Source: Diphasiastrum complanatum
Taxonomy: Eukaryota > Streptophyta > Lycopodiopsida > Lycopodiales > Lycopodiaceae
Length of the DNA: 64,000 nucleotides
Direction of reading: 5' to 3'
Assembly: GCA_029204225.1 (NCBI GenBank)
Contig: CM055108.1
Coordinates: 4,808,806 to 4,872,805, forward strand
The notes beneath the pieces are model-generated. The model saw only the letters and a list, made by a program, of their open reading frames with translations. It ran no database searches and was not told the DNA's origin. Made by a program: the position numbers and the translations under genes. Positions 31,419-44,500 of this stretch are shown in pieces (the first letter of the stretch is position 1; each line of letters opens with the position of its first letter).

Positions 31419-32995
31419 ATGGGTTCAATTGGAGCCTATCTTCTTGAGGCTAGTGAAAGGCTGAATTCTAATAATTATTCAACTTGGAAAGCAATAATGG
31501 AGTGTCTACTTGTGCTCCAAGATATGTATGATCTTGTCATAGGAGAGGAAGAAGAACCTCAAGGAGGGCAAGATCTAGTGAGGTACAAAAAGAGAGCTAG
31601 ACTAGCATTACATTGCTTGAAAATGAGTGTTAGTAATGAGTTTCTAAAGGAAGTGGCATCTTGTACCTCGGCTAAGGAGGTATGGGACTACCTTAAAAGG
31701 ATTTATGAATCCAAAAATACCTCTAGAGTGCTTATGATTAGAAACAAAGTTCTTCAAGCATTAGAGGGAGTGAAGAAAGTGCTCAACAATATGTCTTGAG
31801 AATAAAATCTCTCAACAAAGAACTTTCCATCATTAGTGAGGGTATTCATGATGATGAACTTGTTCAAATCATTTTGAATGGTCTTGGAGATGAGTTTTTC
31901 AATCTTGTACAAAACTTTGCTATTCAACATGCACTACCTTCATTGACAAGCTCCATAGTGTGCTTGTGGCCGAGGAGAGTAGGATCCTTCATGTCAAGCA
32001 AAGGATTGGATCCTTGAAGTTGCACAATGGTGATGAGAAGGCCAACTTCTCAAGCAAGGGAAAGGTAAAGTCAAAGAAGAAGATCCAACACAAGGAGACC
32101 AAGAATGATGATCAACCATCAAGCTCCAAAGGTGGAAAGAAGAACAAAGCCAAACTCAAGTGCTTCTTTTGTGGAAAGAAGGGACACTTTGCATCTGAGT
32201 GTTTTAAGAAGAAGAATGCACAAGAAGAGAGCAAACAAGGCAATCTCACTCTTGAGGAAAATGAGGATGAAGTGGATTCATCCTTGATGGCTTCTACATC
32301 AACATCAAGAGCTACTTCAATGACACATGGTGGATTGATAGTGGGGCTAGTTCCCACATGACATTCTAAAAGGATTTTTTATCAACTCTTGTACCTTTTG
32401 TAGGCTGTAAAAAGTCTATTCTAACAGCAAGTGATCAAGAATGTAGAATAGATGGAGTGGGAACTATTCCCTTAAGTCTTGGATCATCTAAAAGAGTAGA
32501 TCTTGATAATGTACTCTATGTTCCTACACTCACTAAGAATTTGTTAAGTGTAGGACAATTGATGGATGATGGCTTAGATGTCCATTTTAAGCAAGGTGTT
32601 TGCTCCATAATGATGAATAATACTTGCATTGTAAAGGGAGTCAAGCAAGGAAGGCTTTTTAAGCTAGATGCTAATGTTTTTCTTGGAAGTGTGAACGTGG
32701 TGAAGGAGGAGCTCAATCAAGTGGAGCTTTGGCATAAGAGATTGGGCCACCCCAACTTCAAATCTATGGAGATGTTGTGCACTAAGGATCTTGCTCTTGG
32801 CCTTCCAAAGACACTCTCAAAGTGTGGAAAAAGTTGTGAAGCTTGTATCCTCTCAAAGGCACACAGGCTACCTTTTGATATCTCTTCCACTAGATCTACA
32901 AAAGCATTAGATCTTATTCATAGTGATGTGCACTCTTTTTCTCAAGAATCTAATGGAGGTGCATATATACATTTATCTTTTATTGTCTGTCTCTA
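31419..32995 (+). pseudogene. gag: Ty1/copia gag, protease and start of integrase (element C)
   Basis: From ATG 31419: gag opening (NNYSTWKAIMECLL, SNEFLKEV, YESKNTSRVLMI), zinc knuckle CFFCGKKGHFASEC, protease WIDSGASSHMTF, then VPTLTKNLLSVGQL, GRLFKLDA, GAG-pre-integrase LWHKRLGHPN and integrase start LDLIHSDVHSF. Frameshifts lie at about 31770, 31955 and 32335, and a stop follows HMTF. Coding ends at about 32995, where minus-strand gypsy sequence begins. Gag and protease resemble those of the family N element, so this may be the autonomous-type relative. Confidence 0.88.
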
Positions 32996-33254
32996 ATTTC
33001 CGTTCTTGGCCTGTAAGCACAGCACATGATATCAAGTTTGAATAAGCTCAATACTCGATGCACAACTGAATAATTGTTTTGAATCGTAGAAGTGTACTTT
33101 CAGGCATTGCTAGTCTTTTATGCAAGTTTCAAAATTCATAGGAACATACTCTCTCTCAGCTGGCCTTGTATCATCCTTCCTTCAACCCTTTTTTCTTTTC
33201 TTTTATGTGATGTGTTTGTTAAAATTTAAGCGAAAGATGGTCTCATGCAGTTGC

Positions 33255-34275
33255 CTACTTGAGCCCTGGATTTTTTGGAACATGAAGTGGAAGTCGGTTG
33301 GCCCTTACTGTGTCTTTCTCCAGTACACACACCTTGCCTTTACGAAACAAAATCTTGTTTTGAATAGCAAAATCCATTTCAGTCTTTCCCTTATTCGAGG
33401 AATCTTGCATATCTGAATCGACCCCAAAAAGTACTTGTTGCCGATACTTTTTGAAGAAAGGATCAGACTCATAAAGTCCTTGGAGAGACTGAAACAACCC
33501 CGGTTCTATAACAGTAAAGCATAATTGATTGATAACCGGTAAACGACTCAAAGCATCCGCTAGAGTATTTTGATTTCCTTTACAATAACATATAGAAAAG
33601 TCAAAGATTTGCATCAGCTCAGCCCATCTAGCTTGTCTCCCCTTTAAATTTGTAGCATCATAAAAATATCGAAGAGTCTGATGATCCGTCAAAACCTCAA
33701 ATCTGGTTCCATACAAATAATGTCGTCAAATTTATAAGACATGAACAATTGTAAACAGTTCCTTCTCATAGGTACAATACCTAGATTGAGCAGGATTGAG
33801 TTTCTTGTTTTCGTAAGAAACATGATGTCCATCATCCTGCATCAAAATAGCTCCAATACCATAATCATTGGCATCGGTCCTAACCACAAAAGCCTTATTC
33901 GGATAGCTCTCTGGCTTAGCTTCCTATAGTCTTTCAAGGCCTGGGTAAGAGGAAATGCCAATAGAGCGAATTGGGAAATATGCCGACAGAAAAATCCTAC
34001 AAATCCCAAGAAAGACTTAATTTTCCGAATTGTGGTAAGGATAGGCCTTTGATAATCCTCTGGATACGATTGGCCTCGATCTCCACTCCTCGTTCAGAAA
34101 TCTTATGACCTAAGTAGACCAATTCCTTAGCAAAAAATCACTCTTAGACTCTTCAACAAAGAGCTTTTCTCTTCTTAGGATGTTTAGGACAATCCTAATA
34201 TGCTCTTTATGTTTCGCCAAAATTTTACTGAACACTAGGATATCATCTAAGAATACCACTACGAATCTTCCCAAA
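33255..34275 (-). pseudogene. pol: Ty3/gypsy RT end and RNase H, truncated
   Basis: From about 34275 on the minus strand: FVVVFLDDILVFSK (RT catalytic LDD) and KHKEHIRIVL. Then come RNase H entry (AFVVRTDANDYGIGAILMQD), TDHQTLRYFYD, QARWAELMQIFDF and KGNQNTLADALSRLP. Stops and frameshifts occur over 33720-34200. The N-terminal half of RT and all of integrase are missing; the sequence ends near 33255-33000 against copia element C. Confidence 0.88.
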
Positions 34276-34520
34276 TATTAGTGTTAACACTTAAACTAGC
34301 CTTGATCTTAATCAAAGAATCCTCATGCATAAAAGATAAAGATTTTTCAACAAAATCAATTTTCAATGACTTATTTTTATCAAAATGATGTTGCTTGAGA
34401 ACAATATCCACATTAGCTAATGCAACAAAATGGAATTCTAGTCTTTTGTATGTGCAATTCTACATCGAAAACAACATAATTCATAAACGTGGAATTGATT
34501 TCCGATGCCATTGCCACACA

Positions 34521-35442
34521 CTATTTTTTCTCATTTTTTTTGGTTGGAAGGCTTAGCGTTTGTACCAAATTTATATTAATAAAGTTATGAGTGGATCCTG
34601 TGTCAAAAAGGACATCAACAACTTGACCTTTAACTTTACCTTTAATGCAAATTTGGTCATTAGGTCCAAAAACTAAAGAACTAAGAAAACATACATCCAT
34701 CTCATTACTTCGAGATAAATTACCTGAGGTAGAAGCTGATTTTTTGATGCAATCTCGTGCAAGGTGACTCTCTCCATTGCAATTGAAGCACAAGTTCTTC
34801 TTACGAGCTTCAACTATATCTTTGCCACCCTGATGGTTTTTGAAGTTTTTTGTGGTTTTTTTAAGGATTGTTGGATTTGGGATGTGTTTCACTAATAGCT
34901 TCCCTATCCTTCCTCTTAAATTGAAAACCTTTATTTGGCTCATTAGGCTGGTGACCCCTAGATGGCTTAGGTGTGTCATCAAAAAACTTTATAGCCCTAA
35001 TAACATCCTCTAGAATTTTTGGATGGTTCCTACAAACATCGACTTGGTAATCTTTTGGTAACCCATCAATAAATATTAACATTTGTACCTTAGGTGGAAT
35101 GTCACTATAAAGTGGATTAAGGTACTCATGAAAATCCTGAATAAATTGTTCCAAATCTTTATTCATTGTAAAATGACTCAACTTTTGAAAGTGTATATAG
35201 TCATCTAATAGTGGTAGGAAATATTCCCTAAAAACTATGCAAAAATCATCCCATGTACAAGATTGATTGCCTTTTGCAACTAGGCCATCCCACCATACTA
35301 AGGCTCTTCCTTCAAGAAACATAGTTACAGTGGACCACTTTTCACATTGAAGGAATTGGTTCATGCCAAAGTATTTGTTCCATACATTAAGCCATGAACT
35401 TACCACTTGCAAGTTCATATCTTTCTTCTCCCCCTTAAACAA
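34521..35442 (-). pseudogene. gag: Ty3/gypsy gag and protease, same element as the RT at 33255-34275
   Basis: The minus frame starts MFKGEKKDMNLQVVSSWLN and continues with WWDGLVAKGNQSCTWDDFC (retrotransposon gag core), FREYFLPLLDDYI and LPKDYQVDV. After a frameshift near 34870 come the zinc knuckle CFNCNGESHLARDC and protease VDVLFDTGSTHNFI. It ends at about 34521. About 250 bp of non-matching DNA separates it from the RT, so most of RT was lost by an internal deletion. Confidence 0.85.
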
Positions 35443-36631
35443 TTTTACGGGAGACGGAACTACATGCTTCTTCTGGTTAGCTAACCTAGACTCTAAGTCT
35501 TGGTTCCTTTGATTAGTTTGAAAAAGCAGTTTATTAGTGGCTTGAATTTGTTGGTATAAAAGTCAAGAGCTTGTGCCACATTGGATGGGTTTGATAAATC
35601 AAATGATGAGTTTTCATTGGTTTGATCCATTGAGGTTGCTTGTGTGTTTTCCTATCATGCAAATACAACAACAAGCAATTCCAATTAGAATGATAAAAAT
35701 GCATCAATTCTTACATAATCCAATGCAAATAAAAGCATTTACTTCTACTCATTCAATACTTATTGTTTGTGTGCTCAATCCAAGCCTACTTTTTACAAGC
35801 TCAATCCAAGTTTAAAAGAAAACTACATCAAAGCAATTTCCTACTTTTGCCTCAATCCAAAGCAAAATTGAAAACAAGTCTTTATGTACACTTCAATTAA
35901 CTACTTCAAGCTAATGTTTACATAAAGTTCCCATTCCAATTCCATTTCCATTTGTCATTTCAAATTCAACACAAATTTTCACATTTCTCACTTTTCTAGT
36001 TCTTCAAATCCATGAAACTAGTGTCTAGAAATGGAAAACTAATGAAAAAAATTTCATTTTTTAGATCTATTTTTCAGATTCACAGGTATGAAAATTAGAA
36101 CTTCAAAGTGACAAAAAACAGAACTTCAAAACCTTTTTAATGCATAAAGTTGTACTACCTTTTCCTTTTTACATTGCCAATAACATTACACTAGTAGGTA
36201 GAAAGGTATAACTAATGAAGTCCTTATAAAAACTTCACTTTTCAAATCTGATTTTCAGATTTACAGGTTGAAAAACAGAACTTCAAAATGAAAATCAAAA
36301 GTTTTAACACTTCATTTATGCAAAAAAAAACATTAGTTTTGATCCGAAACACAAGCTAGAATCAATCTTTTTCCAAAAACAATTTTGTGGATGTAGAGGA
36401 AGACTTCCTCCAACCATTCCACAAACTCTTTTTGAAAAAGATTCTAAACCAAAATCCCACATTCAAACTTCTCTAACATAATAAAAAATTAGCCCCTAAA
36501 CAATTCTATAAGCATCACTACTCTTTAACAAAAGAACTAGATTTATTGGGTACTTCAACTACAAGCTTCACACTACTAGAAAAGTCAATAATCTTCTCCA
36601 AAAAAATTTTAGTTTGTGATCTTAATAGAAG
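35443..36631. other. no gene seen
   Basis: AT-rich, with two similar blocks (about 36040-36120 and 36220-36300) sharing TCAGATTTACAGG and ACTTCAAA words. Probably leader or LTR of the gypsy element to its left, but no PBS was found. Confidence 0.35.
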
Positions 36632-37066
36632 TTGAAGAAAGTCTATCATTGGGACGACGTACACAATCATGAAGTTTTGAACACCATTGACAAAGACTTA
36701 GTCCGAGAAAAACCACCAAAAAATCCATGCATGCCTACCACTACATATCCACAAAAATTTCGCATACTAAAAAACAAATCAAGGGTTGATCTACGATTGA
36801 CTGATAAGCAATTCCAAATGCGTGAAAAGCTGAAACAACCAATTAGGCCTTTGATACAAAACCAAAAAAATCCTAGTCACGCTTCATCATCTACAAGCCC
36901 ACCTATAGAGGACATTCTCAAGATTCCACTTGAGGTAGTTGATGATCTACTTTATGATGTTCCCCAACACGTTAAGGATTACACGACGGGTGATGTCATC
37001 ATCAATATGGTAAAGCCAAAACGAGAACCTCAACTACCATCAACTTCTTTTGAGAGACCTGCATAG
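36632..37066 (+). other. unidentified 144-codon open frame
   Basis: Hydrophilic, Lys/Pro-rich frame without a close ATG; the first in-frame Met comes about 33 codons in. Words such as IPLEVVDDLLYDVPQHVKDY are protein-like, but I do not recognise them. It lies just left of a copia integrase piece and may be coding from another element. Confidence 0.3.
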
Positions 37067-37109
37067 ACTATACCTCTCAATCTGAAGAATGATAATGAAG
37101 ATATAGACC

Positions 37110-39475
37110 GTATCATTCATCTAGGAGCCCACTTGAATCCAACTCTTGCTCTCAATGGTGTAACTGAGCGCAAGAATCGTACGATTGTGGAAAGTGCCAG
37201 ATTTATGCTAGCTGAGATGAAACTACCAAAATATTTTTGGTCAGAAGCATGCAGTACGATAGTCTATCTTCAAAATAGAAGTCCTACCATTGCCATACCA
37301 AAGAAAACACCTGAGGATGCATTCACGAAGAAAAAGCCAAAGGTGAACCACTTGCGAATCTTTGGATGTAAAGCCTTTGTACACATTCCTAAGGAAGAGA
37401 GACGTAAGCTTGATGTAAAAGCTATCAAGTCTATATTCCTAGGATATGATGATCGTGTAAAGGGCTATAGATATTTTGATCTAGTGAAAAACAAAACCCA
37501 TGTAAGCCGTGATGTTATCTTTGATGAATCCAAGATGTATGAAGACAAGGATGCTGAGAAGATAGATACATCCAGTGAGAAAGATGGTATAGTAAGGATA
37601 CCTCCTGATGATGATCCATTCATTGACCTTCTAAGTGATGAATATGAGGATACATCTCAAGATACTACTACTCAACCTCAAGAGACAGGTTGGAGAGGTA
37701 GAGACAAACCTTTTGGTGCAAGAAGGATTGAAGTTGTAGGTGACAAACGCAAGGAGAAGGATGTATCGTGGGATACATTTTCAAAAGCAAGCCGATCACC
37801 TGACATGAAGCTCCCTAAGTGGTTTGAGTGATTGTTGGAGAGCCGCGACATGGATGACTTTCCAAGATCATCTAGCCAGGGAGAGCTACGAAGATCAACA
37901 AGAGAGAAGACACAACCTGAAAGGTTTAAAGCAAATTATGCTCTCTTATCTAGCATTATTCAAAGAAAAGAACCTTCGACTTATGGTGAAGCGAAGAATG
38001 ATCCATTTGGATCAAGACCATGAGAGAGGAGATGGAGTCAATTGCTAAGCATAGCACATGGAACTTAGTATAACCACCAGTTGGCAAGAAATCCATTGGT
38101 TGCAAATGGGTATACATGACTAAGTACCATGCAGATGGCAGTATAACAAAGCACAAGGCAAGCTTGGTGATTAAAGGATATGCACAAAGTAAAGGCATTG
38201 ACTATGAGGAGACCTTTGCACCAGTATGTAAGTGGAATACTCTACGTCTACTTGTTGCTTTAGCTTCACATTTTGGTTGGCCTTTGCATCAAATGGATGT
38301 GAAATCTGCTTTTCTAAATGGTGAGTTAGAAGAAGAGGTGTTCATAGATCAACCTGAAGGCTTTGTAGCGAAGGGACATGAAAATAAAGTATGTCGCTTG
38401 AAAAGACGCTTTATGGTCTTAAACAGGCACCACATGCGTGGTATAACAGGATTGATGCCTACTTTCGTTCTAAGGGGATGGTGAGAACACATTCTGATCC
38501 AAATCTATATGTCTTATGCTTTGATGGTATGGTTGCTTTGATTGCTCTTTGTGTTGATGACTTGATAATTACTGGAAATAATCAAGAGATGATAGACATG
38601 ATCAAGAAAGACCTCATGGAACAATTCGAGATGACTGATCTCAGCCTGATGCATTATTGCCTTGGAGTAGAGGTGTGGCAAAAAGGACACGAAGTGAGTT
38701 TAACACAGGTGAAGTATGTCAAAGAATTACTGCACAGGTTTAGGTTGTAGGATTGCAAACCAGTGAATACTCCTATTGAACCAGGTAAAAAGCTTTCTAA
38801 GCTTGATGAGTCACAGTCATTTGATGCTACGCTGTATAGGCAGTTAGTAGGAGCTTGATTTACCTTACCACGACTAGACCAGATATATGCTATGTCGTTG
38901 GCATTGTAAGTCAATTTATGGCATCACCTACGAAAATGCATTGGAAGACAACTAAACGCATTTTGTGTTATGTGAAAGACACTTTAGATTATGGCTTGAT
39001 TTATAGGAAGCATGATGGTTTATCTGAGTTGTGTGGCTATGTGGATGCGGATTGGGGAGGTGACTATGATGATCGTAGATCCACCATAGGGTATGTATTC
39101 CAGTTTTGTGGTAGTTGCTTTTCCTGGTCTAGTAAGAAACAAAGTACAATTGCTCTATCCACCACAGAAGCATAGTATAAGCCAATGTGTAGTGCAACAC
39201 ATGAAGCTATATGGTTGAGACAAATCTTAGAAGAAGTTGGCATGAAGCAACAAAATCCCACGACATTACATAGCGACAATCGAAGTGGCATTCAGCTAGC
39301 AAAGAATCCAGTGTTCCATGCAAGAACTAAACACATTGAGATTCGGTATCACTTTATACGTGAGAGGCTGCTGAGTCGTGAAATTCATGTTGTTTATTGT
39401 AGTACAGAAGAACAACTAGCTGATATTTTCACTAAGCCACTTGTTGGAGAAAAGTGTGATAAAACTTTCTGTACT
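37110..39475 (+). pseudogene. pol: Ty1/copia integrase end, RT and RNase H (family D, plus copy)
   Basis: Blocks in order: integrase end (LNGVTERKNRTIVESARFML, FGCKAFVHIPKEERRKLDVK, FLGYDDRVKGYRYFD), then RT (KWVYMTKYHADGSITKHK, KGIDYEETFAPVCKW, QMDVKSAFLNGELEEEVF, YGLKQAPHAWYNRID). The catalytic motif is CVDD at 38550-38561 (Tyr to Cys). RNase H has VDADWGGDYDDRRST, STTEA and KHIEIRYHFIRERLL. Lesions are a stop at 37829, a stop before PPVGK (about 38070), a frameshift at about 38390, stops at 38748 and 39174 and a frameshift at about 38856. The N-terminal half is missing; the minus-strand relative at 46430-49084 carries it. Confidence 0.9.
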
Positions 39476-39544
39476 TAAAGTTTGTTGACTTTAAAGCTAT
39501 GTATATGACTGTATAAAAAGTAGACTCTACTTTAAGGGATAGAG

Positions 39545-39778
39545 TTAGAATTAAAGTAGAATCACTGTGCTATTGTACTGTGGGTCCTATCAGTTGATAA
39601 GGATCAGTTGGCCTCGCCACGAGGCAAGTCAACGGGACACACGTCCCGCCTACGACAACCTGGATCATGCATGTGTTGTCTGAGTGAACAACTATTTGTA
39701 CAGTGTAATTTCATTTTGATAAATACAGTTGCTATGCACAACTAGAAAACTCTGTGTTTATCCACGTGAGACCCGACA
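39545..39778 (+). mobile_element. probable short 3' LTR of the family D copy
   Basis: After RNase H, a purine stretch AAGGGATAGAG (about 39534-39544) is followed by TTAGAATTAAAG... and the segment ends ...GACCCGACA near 39778. The expected TG start is not intact and no partner LTR is seen. It contains two small hairpins (GCCTCGCCACGAGGC and GGGACACACGTCCC). Confidence 0.35.
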
Positions 39779-39799
39779 CTTAGTCGATTTTCCGAAAAT

Positions 39800-40050
39800 T
39801 TGTTTGCGTGGAACATCCACGCGTGGATTATACACGCCAAAAAAAATTTGAATATGCCTCCGGCCAGTCCACCGATGTTTTTTTGACACGACGTCGAAAA
39901 ATTTATGCGCGTGGACAATCCACGCAAAATTGAATTTTGAAAATTTTGGTAACTGTTTGGGAGGGAAGGTTGGCGGCGTCGAGAACCAGACCGGAAGTTA
40001 AAGATATCCACGCGTGGATATCTTCTGCGTGGATTATCCACGCATTTTAT
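39800..40050. repeat. cluster of GCGTGGAT / ATCCACGC palindromes
   Basis: At least four palindromic units occur in 240 bp: ATCCACGCGTGGAT (about 39810), GCGTGGACAATCCACGC (about 39913), GATATCCACGCGTGGATATC (about 40005) and GCGTGGATTATCCACGC (about 40027). No coding sequence. Confidence 0.8.
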
Positions 40051-40077
40051 TTATTTTTTGTTTTTTTTATTTTTTGC

Positions 40078-40250
40078 ATGTTGATAATGACATGAAATTA
40101 GTTAAAAAAATATATATATTTCTAAAGTGAATTATATTATGATTAGGCTATATATATTTTTTTCTAAAGTGAATTATATTATGATGAGAATTTTTTTTTT
40201 GCATGTTCATAATGAAATGGAATTAGTTAAATAAATATTATTCTAGAGTG
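40078..40250. repeat. diverged AT-rich tandem repeat
   Basis: Three partial copies share TCTAAAGTGAATTATATTATGATG and GCATGTTGATAATGACATG-like words. Confidence 0.6.
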
Positions 40251-40777
40251 AATTACATCATGGTGTTCCTAGATGATTGGGATTTTTTATGAGGGCGGCC
40301 ACCTACTTTTATAAGACAGTTGACTCGAGTTACCAAGAGGGTAATTATGCATGATCTAAGGCTTTGATAGCCAGGGGTTGAGGGTCTACCCTAATGGCAC
40401 TCTACCTAATCTCATATTCGAGATCATTTGATATGGATTAAGAGCTCATTTTGTACATACTTCGAGAGATTATCAAGAGATGGTGATTTTGGCAAGTTTG
40501 CTCTTTGATGAGGAATTGATGAATGATGAATGTGATATTTTTTTGTGTCTAATGAATAGATCTGAATGTGAACAAAGTATTATACTTTCCACATGTGTGA
40601 CAGGATGTGAAGATCAATTATTTCTAGTTTTATTGTGGTATTCAAAGCTCTTGCCAATTAGATGCAAAATAGGTTGAATTGTGTGCTAGTTTTTTATCTA
40701 TTAGATATAAGTGAAACCTTTGATGCTTTTTCAAGGTTTTAGTATCCAAATGAGGTTCATAACCTTTGATTTTAACA

Positions 40778-40789
40778 TGGTATCAGAGC
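40778..40789 (+). promoter_or_regulatory. tRNA primer binding site after an LTR end
   Basis: TGGTATCAGAGC follows ...GATTTTAACA (40777), a typical LTR end. The LTR start lies to the left, probably within 40260-40500, and was not found. Confidence 0.7.
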
Positions 40790-41009
40790 CCAAATGCAAC
40801 CATCAAGACTCAAATACAAGAAAGAGAGAAGAAATTACAAGTTGATGATTGTTTAATTTTTATTGCTCTTATTACTACCTTAAGTTTGATGATGTTCCTC
40901 CAAGTGTGAATGAAACTGTAGCAACAAAAGAGTGATTTGATGTAATGAAAAGTGAGGTGAGTATATGATGCATTGTTTGAGATACTTGTAAAATTATTGA
41001 TCCTCCATC

Positions 41010-41160
41010 AAAGATACAAAATATTTTTGTTTGCAAATGGGTCTTTAAAATCCAGCTTAATCAAGATGGTAGTGTGAACAATTATAAAACAAGAATAGCT
41101 GCCAAGGGATATGCTCAATTCAAGGGGATTGACTATGATGAAACACTTGATTTTGTCATA
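41010..41160 (+). pseudogene. copia RT N-terminal fragment
   Basis: Plus frame: FVCKWVFKIQLNQDGSVNNY, IAAKGYAQFKGIDYDET. Only about 220 bp after the PBS at 40778, so gag through integrase was deleted. Ends abruptly at about 41160. Confidence 0.7.
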
Positions 41161-41519
41161 GTTTGTGGTGGTAATTTCATTAACTCACATGCTTTTAGTG
41201 ATTTACTGTCTTTGCAACATTTGTAAAAAAATGAGAATTTTCTTGGAACATGAAGCCGTACATCTATCTTCACCGACATTATCTCCAAAAAAATGGGATT
41301 GAAGTCAAACTATGTCTATTCTTTTCATTTACTTGACCATAAATGAGACTCTATTTTGGCTAAATAACAATCATTTGAAAGCATTGCAAGAATCAATTTC
41401 ATTCAGAATTACAATAATCAATTTTTATTCAGAATTACAAGAATCAATTTCATTAGCGACAACATCTTGCAATTCATCTCCTCTTAGATGATTTTCATCA
41501 TCACTCTCACTTTCAAAAA

Positions 41520-44500
41520 TTATTCATCATCTTGACTATTAGAATTTCTATTCTCAACATCTATGGAAGTGGGTGCTTCAAGTATGGTTTGACGATTTAT
41601 TACATCTCTAGGTAGCTCAATCTCATAGTTAAAATGAAGGTTTTTTATTTCATTCTCAACATTTGCACCCTCAAATACTCGTCGTGAACGTGGTTCAACT
41701 TGAGCTACAAACCACCATATCTTGTTTAGTCGATTTGGTTGAAAAAACACCTGCAAAAATCACTATTTTAGAACATATTAAAAACTCAAATACTGAAGTC
41801 ACTTGCAATAGAATGAAAAACATTATAGCATAGCATGTGCACCTGCTCACAATGACGAGGCAACACCAATGTGTCAAAGGACTCTATGCTCAATGTTTTT
41901 GATGAATCAATCGCAAAAAATTCACATCCGATTTTACGGTTGCATTTGGCCCTCTACAAACTACCTTGAACCATTTCGCATCAAATAAAAAATAGTGTCC
42001 ACTTTCACCAAATGACACATCATAAATATTTTGTATAGTTCCTACGTATTCTATATCTCCTGAGATGGGATTCCGATCTTGTGCATTGCTTTGACTTTCT
42101 TGCTGGAAAGATGCTATTATATCACAATCGTGTGTGCATCTCTTGTTATCAATCCTTTCAACACGAAAGTGGAAACCAAAAGCCCATATAACATTATACA
42201 TTTTGCACTGCCACATGACAAACATGAATCTCATAAATAATCACTATGAATGGACACGGTGTTTCAAATTGATTAAACAAATATTGTTATAAACAAGAAT
42301 GTTCTAATAAAGTATCTAAAGAATAATACCTTCCATTTGCATCTTCTTGCAAAGTCCCATTCTGCGTTTGATATTTTTGTCCCTCTTTTGTTGCTTTTTG
42401 TAGTGTGTCATGCATCCACCCTGTAGTGCATTGCTTGGGCAATGGCTCAAGATCATGTGAACTTGAGGCCATGTATCTATCTCTATTCTGTCGTTGGCGC
42501 TTTCTAGACAAGGCCCTTTTTTTTTTTTTTTTTTTTCTTCATATAGGTCTAACCATTTATCCATAACTCCACAATTATAAAGCATGAATGTAGAAATTTT
42601 TTCTCGTTGGAAGGGTGCCAACCTATGGACCTTTCCCATCCCTTGAGGTTTTTCACTATTTACCTCTTCGGCTTCCTCATCACGCCACAATAGTGGAGCA
42701 GATGGATGTAGTTGGTGCAAAATTTTAGTAACATAAAAAGAGAGATTCATGTACTAACCATCCCTCTGGCATGCTACCTTCAGGCTTTGCCTTTTGACGC
42801 ACAAAATCTTTTAGGACTTTCATGTAACTTTCCATAAAGAACATCCACCTAAAAAGTCACAAATGGTTAAAAATAAGTATTTTATTTAATGATTTCATGT
42901 ATCAATTGATTTAGTTTAAATACACATGCAAAAGATAATTTATGCACTTATACCTAGTGTGCACTAGACCAACAATAGAAACTTCTTCAACCAAGTGCAC
43001 CAATAAATGCACTTGTGAGTCCATGATGGAAGTCAAAAAATATCTCTCAAACATGCACACAATCTCCACCATATCCTCATGTCTCTTGCGAAGATCCAGC
43101 TCACGGATTTCTTTTGAACACATCCATCTGCAACATATTCAATCCATTTTATGTCTATTTGAATTTTCAATCAATAAATACTAAATAAAAAAATGCACCA
43201 AGTACATGTAAATACCTGACAATGATTGATAGTTTGTATATGGTCTCACAAATATCTTTTGACAAGCACTCATGAATTGACAATGGATAGATGAATTGAA
43301 TCATCTTTAGCCAATCATGAGATTTGAGACCTTGCAACTTTCCATCCACTGTGAATGATGACCGTAGAGAATGAGCAAAACCAGTTGGTGTTCTAATGTT
43401 ATGAATAATGGAGCGCACATGATTAAGCTCCTCCTTAGTGAATGTCCAAGGTACTTTTGGAGCATGATCTTCACCATCCTTTATCCAATATTCTTTTTTG
43501 GTGTTTGATTCTTTTAGATCGTGCCTTGCAGCAATGGCATCTTTTTCACCAATCAAGTGTTTCCAAATATATTTACCCACATTTTTAAATATGTGCATGG
43601 GATCAAGTAGGTGATTAATCAAAAGGTTATACTAATATTCCAAACGATGAAATATAGATAATCTTTTCATACCATTGATTGGCTTTGCTTGAGATTCCTC
43701 CCATAGTATTCGCCAATCTTTCACGGACATCCTCTTTGGAGGCATCTCTCTCTCAACTCTTCCTCCAAAACCTCTTATATGAGTGTCTCTGAATGGATGG
43801 CCTTCATGCAAGTATTTACGATGATTTTCATAAACCACTTTTGTGAGACTAAAAGAGTATCTTCCCACAAGATTTGGCCTGCACAAAAAACAAGCATTTT
43901 TTCTAGCCGTTTGAACGTCTGCCCAACAAATGGATACTATCAATCACTATTAAAAAAAGTTTATGTCAAAGAATAATTATAGCCATTGTAGTATATCATG
44001 TAAATGTCAAGAATTACTAGTTGTATGTAACTGTAAACAAACTCCTATGTACACAAGATAGACATTGTTTGAATGATTACCTGAGCATTCACCTAATCCT
44101 GGATAGTCATGCATTGTCCACATTACAATGACATGTAGTGTAAACTCCCTCTCATGTAAGGGGCGCAAAATGTCATATGCTTTTATCCCCTTCCACAAAT
44201 CTTCCAACTTGTCAATAAGCGGCTCAAGATACACATCCATGTTCTTAACCTTGCGTTGGCCATGAATTAAAAGTGCCAACATAATGTGTCCCTTTTATTA
44301 TAATCTACCAAGCAAACAGGCCAAATGGACCACGTAGTTGCTCGTACACCAAAGAGGTTCACACCATCTGTTGCAAGACCAAATCTCACATTTCTTGATT
44401 CATTGGCAAAGCTTGGATACTCTTTGTTGACGTGTTTCCATGCAGGTGAATCTGAAGTTACCCTCATCATCCCATCCATAGAGGTATGGTGTGCATGCCA

